Source: Planctomycetaceae bacterium (GTDB lineage Bacteria > Planctomycetota > Planctomycetia > Pirellulales > Pirellulaceae). Taken from it: a stretch of DNA of 64,000 bases. Location of the stretch: NCBI GenBank assembly GCA_020638995.1, contig JACKHM010000004.1, positions 930,001 through 994,000 of the forward strand, read 5' to 3'. The notes below the pieces were generated by a model. That model was not told the origin of the DNA, searched no databases, and worked only from the letters and a program-made list of their open reading frames with translations. A program made the translations under genes and the position numbers. Shown one piece after another: positions 1-7,749 of the stretch (positions are counted from its first letter, which is position 1; every line of letters begins with the position of its first letter).

Positions 1-2
1 TG

Positions 3-137
3 TTGGGTGCAATATTACCGCTCCTATTCGCGAGGCTTGGATTGGACCCGGCATTGATGAGTAATCCCTTTGTGGCTGGGATTATCGACATCCTTGGGAT
101 TGTTGTTTACATGAATGTCGCACTGGCGGTGCTTTAG
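3..137 (+). CDS. Magnesium transporter MgtE-like, C-terminal end (partial)
   Basis: The window opens inside a reading frame that ends at the TAG at 135-137. It encodes about 44 residues with the hydrophobic pattern of the last two membrane helices of MgtE-family divalent cation channels: a helix ending in LPLLFARLGLDPA, a short loop with SNPFVAG, then a helix IIDILGIVVY ending in LAVL. In MgtE proteins the corresponding segment carries the P/D and D residues near the pore (here DPA and IID). MgtE imports magnesium across the inner membrane. The frame has no start in the window, so only the C-terminus is visible. Family assignment is by motif recall from a short fragment and could be wrong in detail, but a polytopic membrane protein C-terminus is clear. 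Confidence 0.6.
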   Translation: MGAILPLLFARLGLDPALMSNPFVAGIIDILGIVVYMNVALAVL

Positions 138-174
138 CGGGTGCCATCAGTCCCGGCGCAAAGCGTTCACAGAA

Positions 175-447
175 TCACGTCATAGGGACCGAAATGTGAT
201 TCAAATGCGTCGCGATCGTCACCACGAATTCGCTTCCCGCCCCAGCAGTGCTTTTGACATCGATACTTCCGCTATGGCTTTCGGCAACGTGTTTCGAAAT
301 CGAAAGGCCCAGACCCGTCCCTCCGTACTTGTGAGATGTTGACTCATCCCCCTGAGTAAAAGGCTCGAAAAGTCGGGCTCGCTGAGCATCGCTCAGCTGC
401 GCCACTTGCGGCCCAATACGTGGGGAGAAATAATCTAATCGGAATGT
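175..447 (-). pseudogene. Histidine kinase C-terminal remnant
   Basis: The frame reads from a stop at 448-450 to a TGA at 175-177. It contains the end of a hybrid-type sensor kinase ATPase domain: an F-box (RLFEPFTQGDEST), the G2 box (YGGTGLGLSI) and the closing strand with GSEFVVTIA. The N box and the G1 box (DxGxG) are missing, as are dimerisation and sensor domains; just upstream the frame reads SPRIGPQVAQLSDAQ where DTGIG would be expected. The CobW-like gene on the opposite strand starts at 476, so no room is left for the rest of the kinase. This looks like a decayed or truncated gene end. An internal GTG at 405 could start a 76-residue peptide, but a lone ATPase tail is unlikely to function. 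Confidence 0.7.
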
Positions 448-475
448 CTAAACCTTATGTTCGGGACCCGATGAT

Positions 476-1585
476 ATGTCTGTAACTCGATTCGTGATGC
501 TTGGCGGTTTCCTTGGCGCTGGTAAGACGACAACTATTGCGAGGTTGGCGAATAGTTATCAGCAACAGGGGTTGCGAGTCGGCATCGTCACGAACGATCA
601 GGCAAGCGACTTGGTCGATACTCACTCACTTCGCTCACAAGGATTCGAAGTGGGCGAAGTCGCAGGAGCGTGCTTCTGTTGTAACTTTAACGAACTAACA
701 GATGTGGCCGAGCAGCTGACTGTCGATCAGCACCCCGACGTAATTCTCGCTGAGCCCGTGGGCAGTTGCACAGATCTTGTGGCGACGGTTGTCCAACCCC
801 TCATGCGGCTGCATGCCGATCGATTTCACGTGGCGCCGTATGGTGTGATCTTGAAACCGAGTCATGGCCTTAAGATCCTAAAGGGCGAGCCGAACGCTGG
901 GTTTTCCCCAAAGGCGGCCTACATATTTCAGAAGCAATTGGAAGAAGCCGATTTCATCGTACTAAATCGAATCGATCAACTGACCACTGACCAGATCGAG
1001 GAGTTGCAGCGCCTTGTCGAAGACCAGTTCCCGGGTATTCCGACTCTTCAAATGTCGGCAAAGACGGGTGCCGGGTTTGCCGGGTTACTCGAACTTCTTG
1101 ATCAACAGGGTGAGTTTGGCCGGAGAATCTTAGAAATCGACTACGACGTCTACGCGGAGGGTGAAGCGGAGCTCGGTTGGTTGAACAGCAACCTTCGGAT
1201 CACATCCACTCAAGCATTCGCTCTCGATGAGTTGCTCGTCGAGATCGTCGACGGTCTTCGAGACCGCTTGAGACTGGCGAATGCTGAGGCTGCGCATCTG
1301 AAAACAATTGGCTTGTCAGGCATTTCACACGGCGTCGCAAATCTGATCAGCAACGAATTGCCAGCGGAATTATCACTTGCCTCAGCGTGTGTGACGGCAA
1401 ACGCAGATGTCGTTGTGAACGCGCGAGTTGCACTCGATCCGGCAGCTTTGGAGATTCATGTTCAGCAAGTCGTAGATTCGGTATGTGCCCAACGCAGGGC
1501 AACTCCAGAGTGGCGACAAACCCAAAGCTTCCGACCTGGCCGTCCTGTGCCGACACATCGATTTGCCGTCGCCCATCCGGATTGA
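476..1585 (+). CDS. CobW/COG0523-family GTPase (putative metallochaperone)
   Basis: A 369-residue G3E-family P-loop GTPase. The Walker A motif GGFLGAGKT lies at residues 10-18, the family-defining CxCC metal-binding motif (CFCC) at 66-69, a Walker B-like region ending ILAEPVGS near 90-97, and an NRID variant of the NKxD guanine-specificity motif near 160. Family members load zinc, cobalt or other metals into client enzymes in the cytoplasm. Compared with typical CobW proteins the C-terminal half is divergent and I cannot recognise a clear CobW C-terminal domain; the last ~30 residues are Arg/Pro-rich. The ATG at 476 is preceded by an overlapping ATG at 471 whose frame stops at once. The metal and client are unknown. 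No zinc-responsive operator was seen, so regulation cannot be read here. Confidence 0.85.
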   Translation: MSVTRFVMLGGFLGAGKTTTIARLANSYQQQGLRVGIVTNDQASDLVDTHSLRSQGFEVGEVAGACFCCNFNELTDVAEQLTVDQHPDVILAEPVGSCTDLVATVVQPLMRLHADRFHVAPYGVILKPSHGLKILKGEPNAGFSPKAAYIFQKQLEEADFIVLNRIDQLTTDQIEELQRLVEDQFPGIPTLQMSAKTGAGFAGLLELLDQQGEFGRRILEIDYDVYAEGEAELGWLNSNLRITSTQAFALDELLVEIVDGLRDRLRLANAEAAHLKTIGLSGISHGVANLISNELPAELSLASACVTANADVVVNARVALDPAALEIHVQQVVDSVCAQRRATPEWRQTQSFRPGRPVPTHRFAVAHPD

Positions 1586-1595
1586 GAGCGCACTC

Positions 1596-1922
1596 TCAAT
1601 CGGCTTTTGTGGGTTGCGTTTGATCCGCTAAATGCGGCGCTTCGGGAAAACGACCGCGATAGACCAGCCGTTCCCACCACCGCGCGTGGCGTAGGTTGTC
1701 GTCCGTAGATTGGACCGTGTGTTTTTTCCCGCGTCGTGTCTCGAGCACAACGCTGCCATCTGGCGACGCTTCGACAACCATCCAGAATTTGTCGACCGTG
1801 TAGGTGTACTCCTCGCCGCGTGGCGCCGGATCGATGCTCCGGGCCCGCGGCCCTGGCGTCGAGCTGTGTTTGCACTTTCGATAGACGACTGCATCGCCCG
1901 GCGAAAACCGACGTTTTCCCAT
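1596..1922 (-). CDS. Conserved hypothetical small protein
   Basis: A basic 108-residue protein starting at the ATG at 1920-1922 (MGKRRFSPGDAVVYRK). A longer frame begins at 2081, but the upstream stretch has no conserved look and the sequence turns protein-like at GKRRF. The core has a beta-rich appearance: a basic opening, an SPGDAVVY strand, a segment EEYTYTVDKFWMVVE, then VVLETRRGKKHTVQ and a tail with WWERLVYRGRFP. I recall similar small proteins as planctomycete hypotheticals, with no function assigned. It converges on the CobW-like gene with only 10 bases between the stops. There is no signal peptide or membrane segment, so a cytoplasmic, possibly nucleic-acid-binding role is imaginable but unsupported. 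Confidence 0.6.
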   Translation of the reverse strand: MGKRRFSPGDAVVYRKCKHSSTPGPRARSIDPAPRGEEYTYTVDKFWMVVEASPDGSVVLETRRGKKHTVQSTDDNLRHARWWERLVYRGRFPEAPHLADQTQPTKAD

Positions 1923-2180
1923 CCACAAAACTCCCGAAGAGGCCTGGCCGATCAACCGACAAACAACTAACTGAATTCTACTTTCAAACCACGTATCAAG
2001 TGAGACCAGATTCTGAAAACGCCGTTTGCCAAAGGCACAGCTCGCATTCAATTGTTTTAACCTCTCCCCATACCCATCCAAGTCAATCTCGGTAGACTAG
2101 CAGTTGGAGAAATTGGTGGTAACAATGGAGCATTGTGATCTCAGCGACCCCCCGAGACCTCCGCCTCAAAGACAATTTTC

Positions 2181-2254
2181 GTCCCCGTAGCTCAACTGGA
2201 TAGAGCGTCGGCCTCCGAAGCCGAAGGTTGGTGGTTCGAATCCACTCGGGGATA
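2181..2254 (+). tRNA. tRNA-Arg (anticodon CCG)
   Basis: A complete cloverleaf can be folded. The acceptor stem GTCCCCG pairs with CGGGGAT (one G-T end pair) and the discriminator is A2254. The D arm begins TAGCTCAACTGGATAGAGC. The anticodon stem TCGGC/GCCGA encloses the loop CTCCGAA, giving anticodon CCG, which reads the Arg codon CGG. The T arm is GTGG-TTCGAAT-CCAC. No CCA is encoded. It stands alone, with no neighbouring tRNA. A minus-strand open frame over it is an artefact of the structure. Confidence 0.95.
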
Positions 2255-2553
2255 CTCAAGAATGACAACGACCTGCGAAAAATGACGCCCTGCCCACGTT
2301 AAAGAGGTTGTCAGGGAACTTGAAGTTGAGCTAATAATTTATGGGCTGGAGCACGCGAGCCATCTAGCCGGCCTCCCAGTTTTCCAAACATTGCTGGACG
2401 GTTCGCAATCGCTCGTTTCCTCAAGCGTTTCGATCGCAAGACTCGCAAGCTCTCGTACGTCGAACACGACGGAACGCAACACAATCTTGGTCGCGACCGA
2501 GGAGCCTGCGAGTGTTATGATGTCGGGGCACATGGATTCTGAGGACGACGAAC
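2255..2553. other. Intergenic region downstream of tRNA-Arg
   Basis: I see no gene, tRNA-derived repeat, integrase or clear attachment-site duplication in these 299 bases. Short open frames on both strands lack codon structure and overlap the start of the sialidase-like gene. The promoter of that gene should lie here, but no convincing -35/-10 pair was identified. Confidence 0.5.
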
Positions 2554-4392
2554 GTGATCGGCAAATATCTCGCGGCGATTGCATTGATCATCACGGCCTG
2601 CGCAGCTGAAGCGTCTTGCGCACCGCCTCGCATGTTGTTGCAAGGCAACACGGTTGCTGATTCAACGGCGGCGAGTGGATTGCGGACCGGCTTTGCCATC
2701 ATGCGGCTGCCGGACGGGAGATTCGCCTTCTATGACCGCAATCATCTGCGAGCAAGACCGCTGACGCTGCCGGATCGCGATGGCCAAACCTGCGCGCTGC
2801 TGCCCTCATTGCCAGAGGACGTCGCGAGTAGCCGAGTGGTCGCTTCGAGCGGCGTGCTTGACAACACGCAGGTAATTCTCACCCCAGCCGGGCAACTTGT
2901 CAGCGTCTTTGTGCAAGGCGAGCGTTTTGACAAAGAGACGGCGGCGCGAGTTGGATTGCCGCTTTATCTTGACTTGTGGATCAAGCAAGCGAGTCTCAAC
3001 GATGCCGTCGAACCGCGGATGATCTGGCGAGGTTACAACGGCTCGCAAATGGAGTATCAACAGCTTTCCAGCGGTCGTCTCCTTGTGCCACACGGCAGCT
3101 TTCAACCTCATGCGAAGGCTGTGCCGCCATCCGGCCGGCACAAGACGATCATCCAATACTCTGATGACGGCGGACGAACGTGGCAGGAAAGTGCGTCGAA
3201 GTTGACCTCGCCCTGCTACGCCGACTTCAACGGCTCGAACGAAGGTGCGTGCGAGCCGTCGATCGAGCAACTTCGTGACGGGCGTATCTGGATGCTGATG
3301 CGTACGCAAGCTGGATTTCTCTACGAATCGTACTCCGACGACGACGGCACGACGTGGCGGAAGGCAGGGCCCAGCAGGTTCAACACTTCGACCGGGCCGC
3401 CCAATATCATGCGGCACCAGAACGGCTGGTTGGTAGTCACGTGGAACAACTGCGAGATGCCGCCCCGTCATAAAGGCGAGGGTGTGTACGGTGGACGCGA
3501 CGCTCTGCACATTGCAGTGTCGGACGATGACGGTCGGACGTGGCGAGGGTTCCGCGAAATCTACCTGGACCATCGCCGCAACGAAAATCCAACTCGCTCT
3601 GGTGATCGTGGGACCGCCTATCCGCTGGCCGCGTTCACCGCCGACGGCAACATCGTTGTGTTGGCGGGGCAAGGCGAAGGCGGTCGCAATGCGATCCTGA
3701 TCGATCCCGGATGGATCGTCGAGACAGAAGCTCGCACCGACTTTTCTGACGGGCTTGAACAATGGTCAGTTTACAAGCACCACGGTCCCGCGAGTCGTTG
3801 GTGGCGGGCTCGTGCGGTGGGATGTGGGTTGGTCACCAATCCCACTGAACCGACGGCCCGCAGCTTGCACGTCCGAAAGGCCGATTCGCTGCCGCCGGAT
3901 GGTGCTACTTGGAATTTTCCCAATGGTTGGAAAGGGGCAATCACGGCCCGCATGATGGTCCGCGAAGGTTCTCACGGCGGAATCATCTGTCTGAATGACC
4001 GCATGTTCGATCCGGCCAACGACTATGGCGAGGAGTTCGCGGTTTTCCAAGTCGATATCGGCGGTGACGGCAGCATTGGCAATGCGATGCTTATACCAGA
4101 CGAGTGGCATGATGTCCGTTTGGAGTGGGATCTGTCGGGAGCGAAGTGCGTTCTCTCCGTTGACGACAAGCGAGTGGGTGAAGTGCCGGTACGAAACAAG
4201 ACCCTGAACGGCATCAGCTATATCCGCTTTCGATCCACTGCACACGAAATCGACGCTGCGGGTTTCCTTGTCGACAGCGTGAGCGTTTCTGTTGAGGACC
4301 CTTACGCACCACCGTGCAGCGTCGAAGACCAACTCAAGCAGGAGCGTCGTTATATCGAGAACGTCGTGCCGCTATGGAGACTGGAGTCCTAA
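2554..4392 (+). CDS. Secreted sialidase/BNR-repeat protein with C-terminal jelly-roll domain
   Basis: A 612-residue protein with an N-terminal signal peptide (hydrophobic LAAIALIITACAA, then ASC). Three Asp boxes (SxDxGxTW) are visible: SDDGGRTW near residue 203, SDDDGTTW near 262 and SDDDGRTW near 323. They mark a six-bladed sialidase-type propeller over about residues 50-385. From about 390 a second domain begins (FSDGLEQWSV...), with beta-sandwich features of concanavalin-like domains fused to planctomycete glycosidases. The start is the GTG at 2554, just before the signal peptide. Such proteins are exo-sialidases or related glycoside hydrolases acting outside the cytoplasm on host or algal glycans. 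I did not verify the sialidase Arg triad, so true sialidase activity is not assured. It is a single-gene unit. Confidence 0.8.
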   Translation: MIGKYLAAIALIITACAAEASCAPPRMLLQGNTVADSTAASGLRTGFAIMRLPDGRFAFYDRNHLRARPLTLPDRDGQTCALLPSLPEDVASSRVVASSGVLDNTQVILTPAGQLVSVFVQGERFDKETAARVGLPLYLDLWIKQASLNDAVEPRMIWRGYNGSQMEYQQLSSGRLLVPHGSFQPHAKAVPPSGRHKTIIQYSDDGGRTWQESASKLTSPCYADFNGSNEGACEPSIEQLRDGRIWMLMRTQAGFLYESYSDDDGTTWRKAGPSRFNTSTGPPNIMRHQNGWLVVTWNNCEMPPRHKGEGVYGGRDALHIAVSDDDGRTWRGFREIYLDHRRNENPTRSGDRGTAYPLAAFTADGNIVVLAGQGEGGRNAILIDPGWIVETEARTDFSDGLEQWSVYKHHGPASRWWRARAVGCGLVTNPTEPTARSLHVRKADSLPPDGATWNFPNGWKGAITARMMVREGSHGGIICLNDRMFDPANDYGEEFAVFQVDIGGDGSIGNAMLIPDEWHDVRLEWDLSGAKCVLSVDDKRVGEVPVRNKTLNGISYIRFRSTAHEIDAAGFLVDSVSVSVEDPYAPPCSVEDQLKQERRYIENVVPLWRLES

Positions 4393-4535
4393 TAGAATAG
4401 ACGATTCAATTGGTCCGGCGTGAATCGCCAACGGTTTGTCCGACGATGTCCTGGTCGCGATGTCGAGAACTTGACAGGAAGAATGCAATCATCGCGGAGT
4501 TTGCCAAGCATCTGACTACGCAGGGATAATTCTTC

Positions 4536-5174
4536 ATGGTTACGCTCGAAATCTTCTCCGACTACATCTGCCCGTGGTGCTATTTCTGCACCATGCGTGT
4601 GGCAAGGCTTCAGTCCAGCTTCGACATCGAGATCGAATACAGACAATTCCCATTGCATCCTGAGACACCTGAATCGGGGCTAACGCTGGAGGAATTGTTT
4701 GCCGGTCGTAATTTAGATGTCCCCGCCGCCCAGGCACGCATCGCACAATTGATCGCCGAGGAGGGTCTGCCATATGGCAAGCGAACAATGACCTACAATA
4801 GCCGGTTGGCACAAGAGCTGGCGAAGTGGGCGGAAACTCAGGTTGGTGGTCAGCAAATCCATGACGCCCTATTTCGAGCCTACTTCGTGGACAATGTGAA
4901 TCTTGCCAACATCGACAACTTAGTTGCAATTGCCCAGCGGATTGGACTACCCCCCGCGGAAACGAAGCGGGTGCTTGTGGACCGATCGTTCCGGGAATCT
5001 GTCGATACCGATTGGCAGCGGTCGCGCGAACTGGGAATCTCCAGCGTCCCGACATTTGTCATTGGGGACCATGCAATCGCCGGAGCCCAGACCTACGAGC
5101 AGCTGGAAGCGTTTGTTGTGTCAGCTGGTGCTCGACAACGCGAGAGCATAAGTCAGCAGAATGGACGCGCCTAA
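4536..5174 (+). CDS. DsbA-family oxidoreductase, FrnE-like
   Basis: A 212-residue thioredoxin-fold protein of the 2-hydroxychromene-2-carboxylate isomerase/DsbA family. The sequence opens directly with the first strand (VTLEIFSDYICPWC), and the CPWC redox motif is at residues 12-15. A helical insertion follows, and the cis-proline segment SSVPTFVIG is near residue 172. The absence of a signal peptide places it in the cytoplasm, as for FrnE-type proteins, which act as disulfide oxidoreductases or isomerases in stress defence. Its stop is followed 3 bases later by the B3/B4-domain gene, so the two are probably co-transcribed. Confidence 0.85.
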   Translation: MVTLEIFSDYICPWCYFCTMRVARLQSSFDIEIEYRQFPLHPETPESGLTLEELFAGRNLDVPAAQARIAQLIAEEGLPYGKRTMTYNSRLAQELAKWAETQVGGQQIHDALFRAYFVDNVNLANIDNLVAIAQRIGLPPAETKRVLVDRSFRESVDTDWQRSRELGISSVPTFVIGDHAIAGAQTYEQLEAFVVSAGARQRESISQQNGRA

Positions 5175-5177
5175 CGA

Positions 5178-5834
5178 ATGAAAAGTATAGGACGGCAGGT
5201 GCTGACCATCGAGCCGCACCCACTATTAGATCTGCGAGCATTTGTGACCGTCTTTCCAGAGGCACTCGGCAATCTCGCCCCGTCGGCCAGCTTGCTTGAG
5301 CTTCTGTCTGTTGATGCTAAAACACCACTCCAAAGCAGCGATGAGATTCGATCCGCTGTGCGCGACCTGCTACGTCATGGCGGCTTCAAGCCGACCGGTC
5401 GGAGCAAGCCAGCATCTGAGTATCTGATCAAAGCAAGCGAACGGGGTTTGCTGTCGTCGGTCAATGTCGCGGTCGACGCCTGTAACGTCGTGTCGTTACA
5501 CAGCGGCTTGCCGATCAGCGTTGTCGATTTGGCCCTTACAAAGGGACCGTTCCGAATTGCCATCGCGGCGCCGGAATCGTCCTATGTGTTCAACCCGTCC
5601 GGCCAAACGATTGACGTTGGCGGACTCTTGTGTCTGTTTGATTGCAAGGGGCCATGTGCCAACGCCGTGAAGGATTCGCAGCGGACCAAAACAAACACGG
5701 AGACTCGCCGCACACTGACTCTGATTTGGGGCACGAACAGATTGCCTGGGCATGCGGCAGCGGCGGAAGCGTGGTACCAAGCACTTCTGAAGCAGCATGA
5801 CGCGCGAGTGGAGTCGGTAGACACAGCTGAATAA
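5178..5834 (+). CDS. B3/B4 tRNA-binding domain protein
   Basis: A 218-residue stand-alone relative of the B3/B4 editing region of phenylalanyl-tRNA synthetase beta chain. The recognisable core runs from about residue 60 (GGFKPTGRSKPASEYL) through SVNVAVDACNVVSLHSGLPISVVDL at about 95-120, the most conserved stretch of the family. Free-standing members are thought to bind or edit aminoacyl-tRNA, or to have taken on unrelated roles. There is no signal peptide. It begins 3 bases after the DsbA-family gene, so translation is probably coupled. The link between a thiol oxidoreductase and a tRNA-editing-like domain is unexplained. It could act on mis-charged tRNAs under oxidative stress, but that is inference only. 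Confidence 0.8.
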   Translation: MKSIGRQVLTIEPHPLLDLRAFVTVFPEALGNLAPSASLLELLSVDAKTPLQSSDEIRSAVRDLLRHGGFKPTGRSKPASEYLIKASERGLLSSVNVAVDACNVVSLHSGLPISVVDLALTKGPFRIAIAAPESSYVFNPSGQTIDVGGLLCLFDCKGPCANAVKDSQRTKTNTETRRTLTLIWGTNRLPGHAAAAEAWYQALLKQHDARVESVDTAE

Positions 5835-6301
5835 AGAGTGCTCAAACTTGTCGCAGCCGGATGACGCTCGGCGAAAGCAGGCATGTTTTGTCGACGTTCC
5901 CTAGCGACCGCTCCTGTTGATATGCAGAAGCTGCCGCTGGACACACGTCGCATTGTCATCGGCGACGCGGAGTTTCAACGAATCGTTGCCCGCCGACCGC
6001 AAGAGTCGCTACGCATGGGAATTTCACCCGTTGGTGTTTTCGGAATGCCCTGGCAGCGACTAATCCCAAGAAGTCAGACTTCTACGTGGCTGATCGATGA
6101 GACATCTCGACACGGGGAATCCGTCGTAACCTGTTTCTCACAAGTGAGTTGTGAAGAACTGTCGTAATGGTTAAAATAATCGACCGCGGTAGTGCATCTA
6201 ACTAACATTCGCGCTTGCCGCGGCCCACTCTGCAAAGTGCCCGCCTATCGCACTTGCCATTGCCCACCCAACTGACCCTCAAACTTGCCGAAGGATCAAT
6301 C
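5835..6301. other. Intergenic region, no supported gene
   Basis: A plus-strand frame at 5883-6167 (94 residues) shows no signal peptide, domain or protein-like composition, and I do not call it. The last ~60 bases should hold the promoter and ribosome binding site of the DUF1552 gene: an AAGGA lies at about 6291-6295, 6-7 bases before the ATG at 6302. No terminator for the preceding gene was recognised. Confidence 0.5.
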
Positions 6302-7636
6302 ATGTTGAACCGTAGAAAAATGCTGCAGGGAGTTGCGGCAGGAACGGGTGCCGCACTAGGACTTTCGTTGAGCCCCCAGCATCTTCTCGCGTCGCCCGCC
6401 AGTAAATCGCTGGCCGGCAGCGGCGGTCCCAAGCGAATCGTTTTTTTCCTGCAGAATCAGGGTTTCGATCCTGAGACTTGTATTCCGTCCGGGATGTCCA
6501 GCAGCGGCTCGCTGGCAAAGGCCAAACTTCCGGAGCCGATCGAGGCGTTAGAGCCTTACAAGGAACGGTTGCACATTTTGAACGGCTTGCATGGAATGCA
6601 TACCAGTCCGTCGCACAGTGCCTTCTTCGGTGCCCTCGGTGGGTATCGTGGCGGCGATGGGGTGCCGCCCATGGCCTCGACAATCGATTATGAGCTGAGC
6701 AAGGTGCTGCCCGAGACGCTGCTTCCGCATCTGTGTATCGGCATGGACTCGATCGAGAACATGACCACGAAGCCGACGATTGCAACGCTATCCGCCAGCG
6801 GTGCCGGACAGCCTATTTTTATGCACTCGAATCCGAATCATCTTTATCAGATGCTGTACGGGGGCATCTCGACTGGCGACATTCGGATTCAACACGAAGC
6901 GCGCTCGAACCTGTTGAACCAGATCGAAGTGCTTGCCGCCGCGAAGGGGCAATCGTTGCCGACGGCGGACGGGGAGCGGTATGGGCAGTATGTTCAGGGC
7001 TTCAGGGATGTGAACGGATTGCGAGATCGGCTCGAAACGGTGGCCAGTCACTTGCGCCAGTTCGCACCGAAGGTCGACGAACGCTATGCCAAGCCGCGTT
7101 TTGAAACCGACTGGCACGATTGTTTGCTGGACTTAGGAATCTCCGCGCTCGCGTCCGGGATTACAAATACGCTGACGATCGGGTCGGGTCGCGGCGAAAT
7201 CTTTGGTGCGTGGAAGGGGTTGGGCGTCGATCAGCAGGGACATAACCTGGGGCACATGCCGCAGCCCGGCAATCCAATCTGGATCAAGATCCGCCAGTAT
7301 AACAGCCGTATGTTGGTAAAGATCATGGAATCGCTAGAAAGCGTACCCGAAGGCAGCGGTACGATGATGGACCACACGCTGATCGTCTACACGAGCAACA
7401 ATGCAGACAAGCAGCACACCAGCGGTGCAACGTGGCCGGTGATGCTATTGGGCAACTGTGGCGGCATTTTCAAGAGCGGCTGTTTCACGCAACTAGACGG
7501 CAAGCGGCCGATCAATGCGTTGTATACGACGCTGTTGCGAGTTGCCGGGCAGAATGTAGATCGCTTCAACATGAACGATCAACTTGCCAAGAAGTTTGAC
7601 GCCAGCACCGGACCGCTGAAGGAACTTCTTACCTAG
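6302..7636 (+). CDS. Tat-exported DUF1552 family protein
   Basis: A 444-residue protein of the DUF1552 family, related to DUF1501 and distantly to alkaline phosphatase/sulfatase folds. It begins at the ATG at 6302, behind a good ribosome binding site (AAGGA). Residues 1-30 form a twin-arginine signal (LNRRKMLQG, then an Ala/Gly/Leu-rich core ending LLASPAS). The mature part has the family pattern FFLQNQGFDPETC, HSAFFGALGG, a conserved QGHNLGH near residue 317 and the C-terminal YTSNNADKQHTSG. It is followed by a DUF1592/DUF1588 protein, its usual partner in planctomycetes, so the two very likely work together in the periplasm or paryphoplasm. The biochemical function of the pair is not established. 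The 113-base gap allows one operon. Confidence 0.85.
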   Translation: MLNRRKMLQGVAAGTGAALGLSLSPQHLLASPASKSLAGSGGPKRIVFFLQNQGFDPETCIPSGMSSSGSLAKAKLPEPIEALEPYKERLHILNGLHGMHTSPSHSAFFGALGGYRGGDGVPPMASTIDYELSKVLPETLLPHLCIGMDSIENMTTKPTIATLSASGAGQPIFMHSNPNHLYQMLYGGISTGDIRIQHEARSNLLNQIEVLAAAKGQSLPTADGERYGQYVQGFRDVNGLRDRLETVASHLRQFAPKVDERYAKPRFETDWHDCLLDLGISALASGITNTLTIGSGRGEIFGAWKGLGVDQQGHNLGHMPQPGNPIWIKIRQYNSRMLVKIMESLESVPEGSGTMMDHTLIVYTSNNADKQHTSGATWPVMLLGNCGGIFKSGCFTQLDGKRPINALYTTLLRVAGQNVDRFNMNDQLAKKFDASTGPLKELLT

Positions 7637-7749
7637 TTCCTGCCTAATAAGTAACTGCGAAGCTTGAACGCTACTGATGCCGCGATCATTCTTTCGCTCA
7701 CGCTGTTTGCGTGTATTCGGAGCCGCGTAACACGATAGAAGATGTTTCC

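Noticed and set aside
2083..2268. Minus-strand open frame across the tRNA
   Set aside because: It overlaps tRNA-Arg(CCG) completely and has no ribosome binding site or domain.
2181..2553. Genomic island inserted at tRNA-Arg
   Set aside because: No integrase, no tRNA 3'-end duplication and no mobile genes were found downstream.
2806..3762. 318-codon minus-strand frame
   Set aside because: Antisense to the propeller region of the sialidase-like gene; no domain or signal.
5883..6167. 94-codon plus frame in the gap before the DUF1552 gene
   Set aside because: No recognisable composition, signal or ribosome binding site; left as intergenic.
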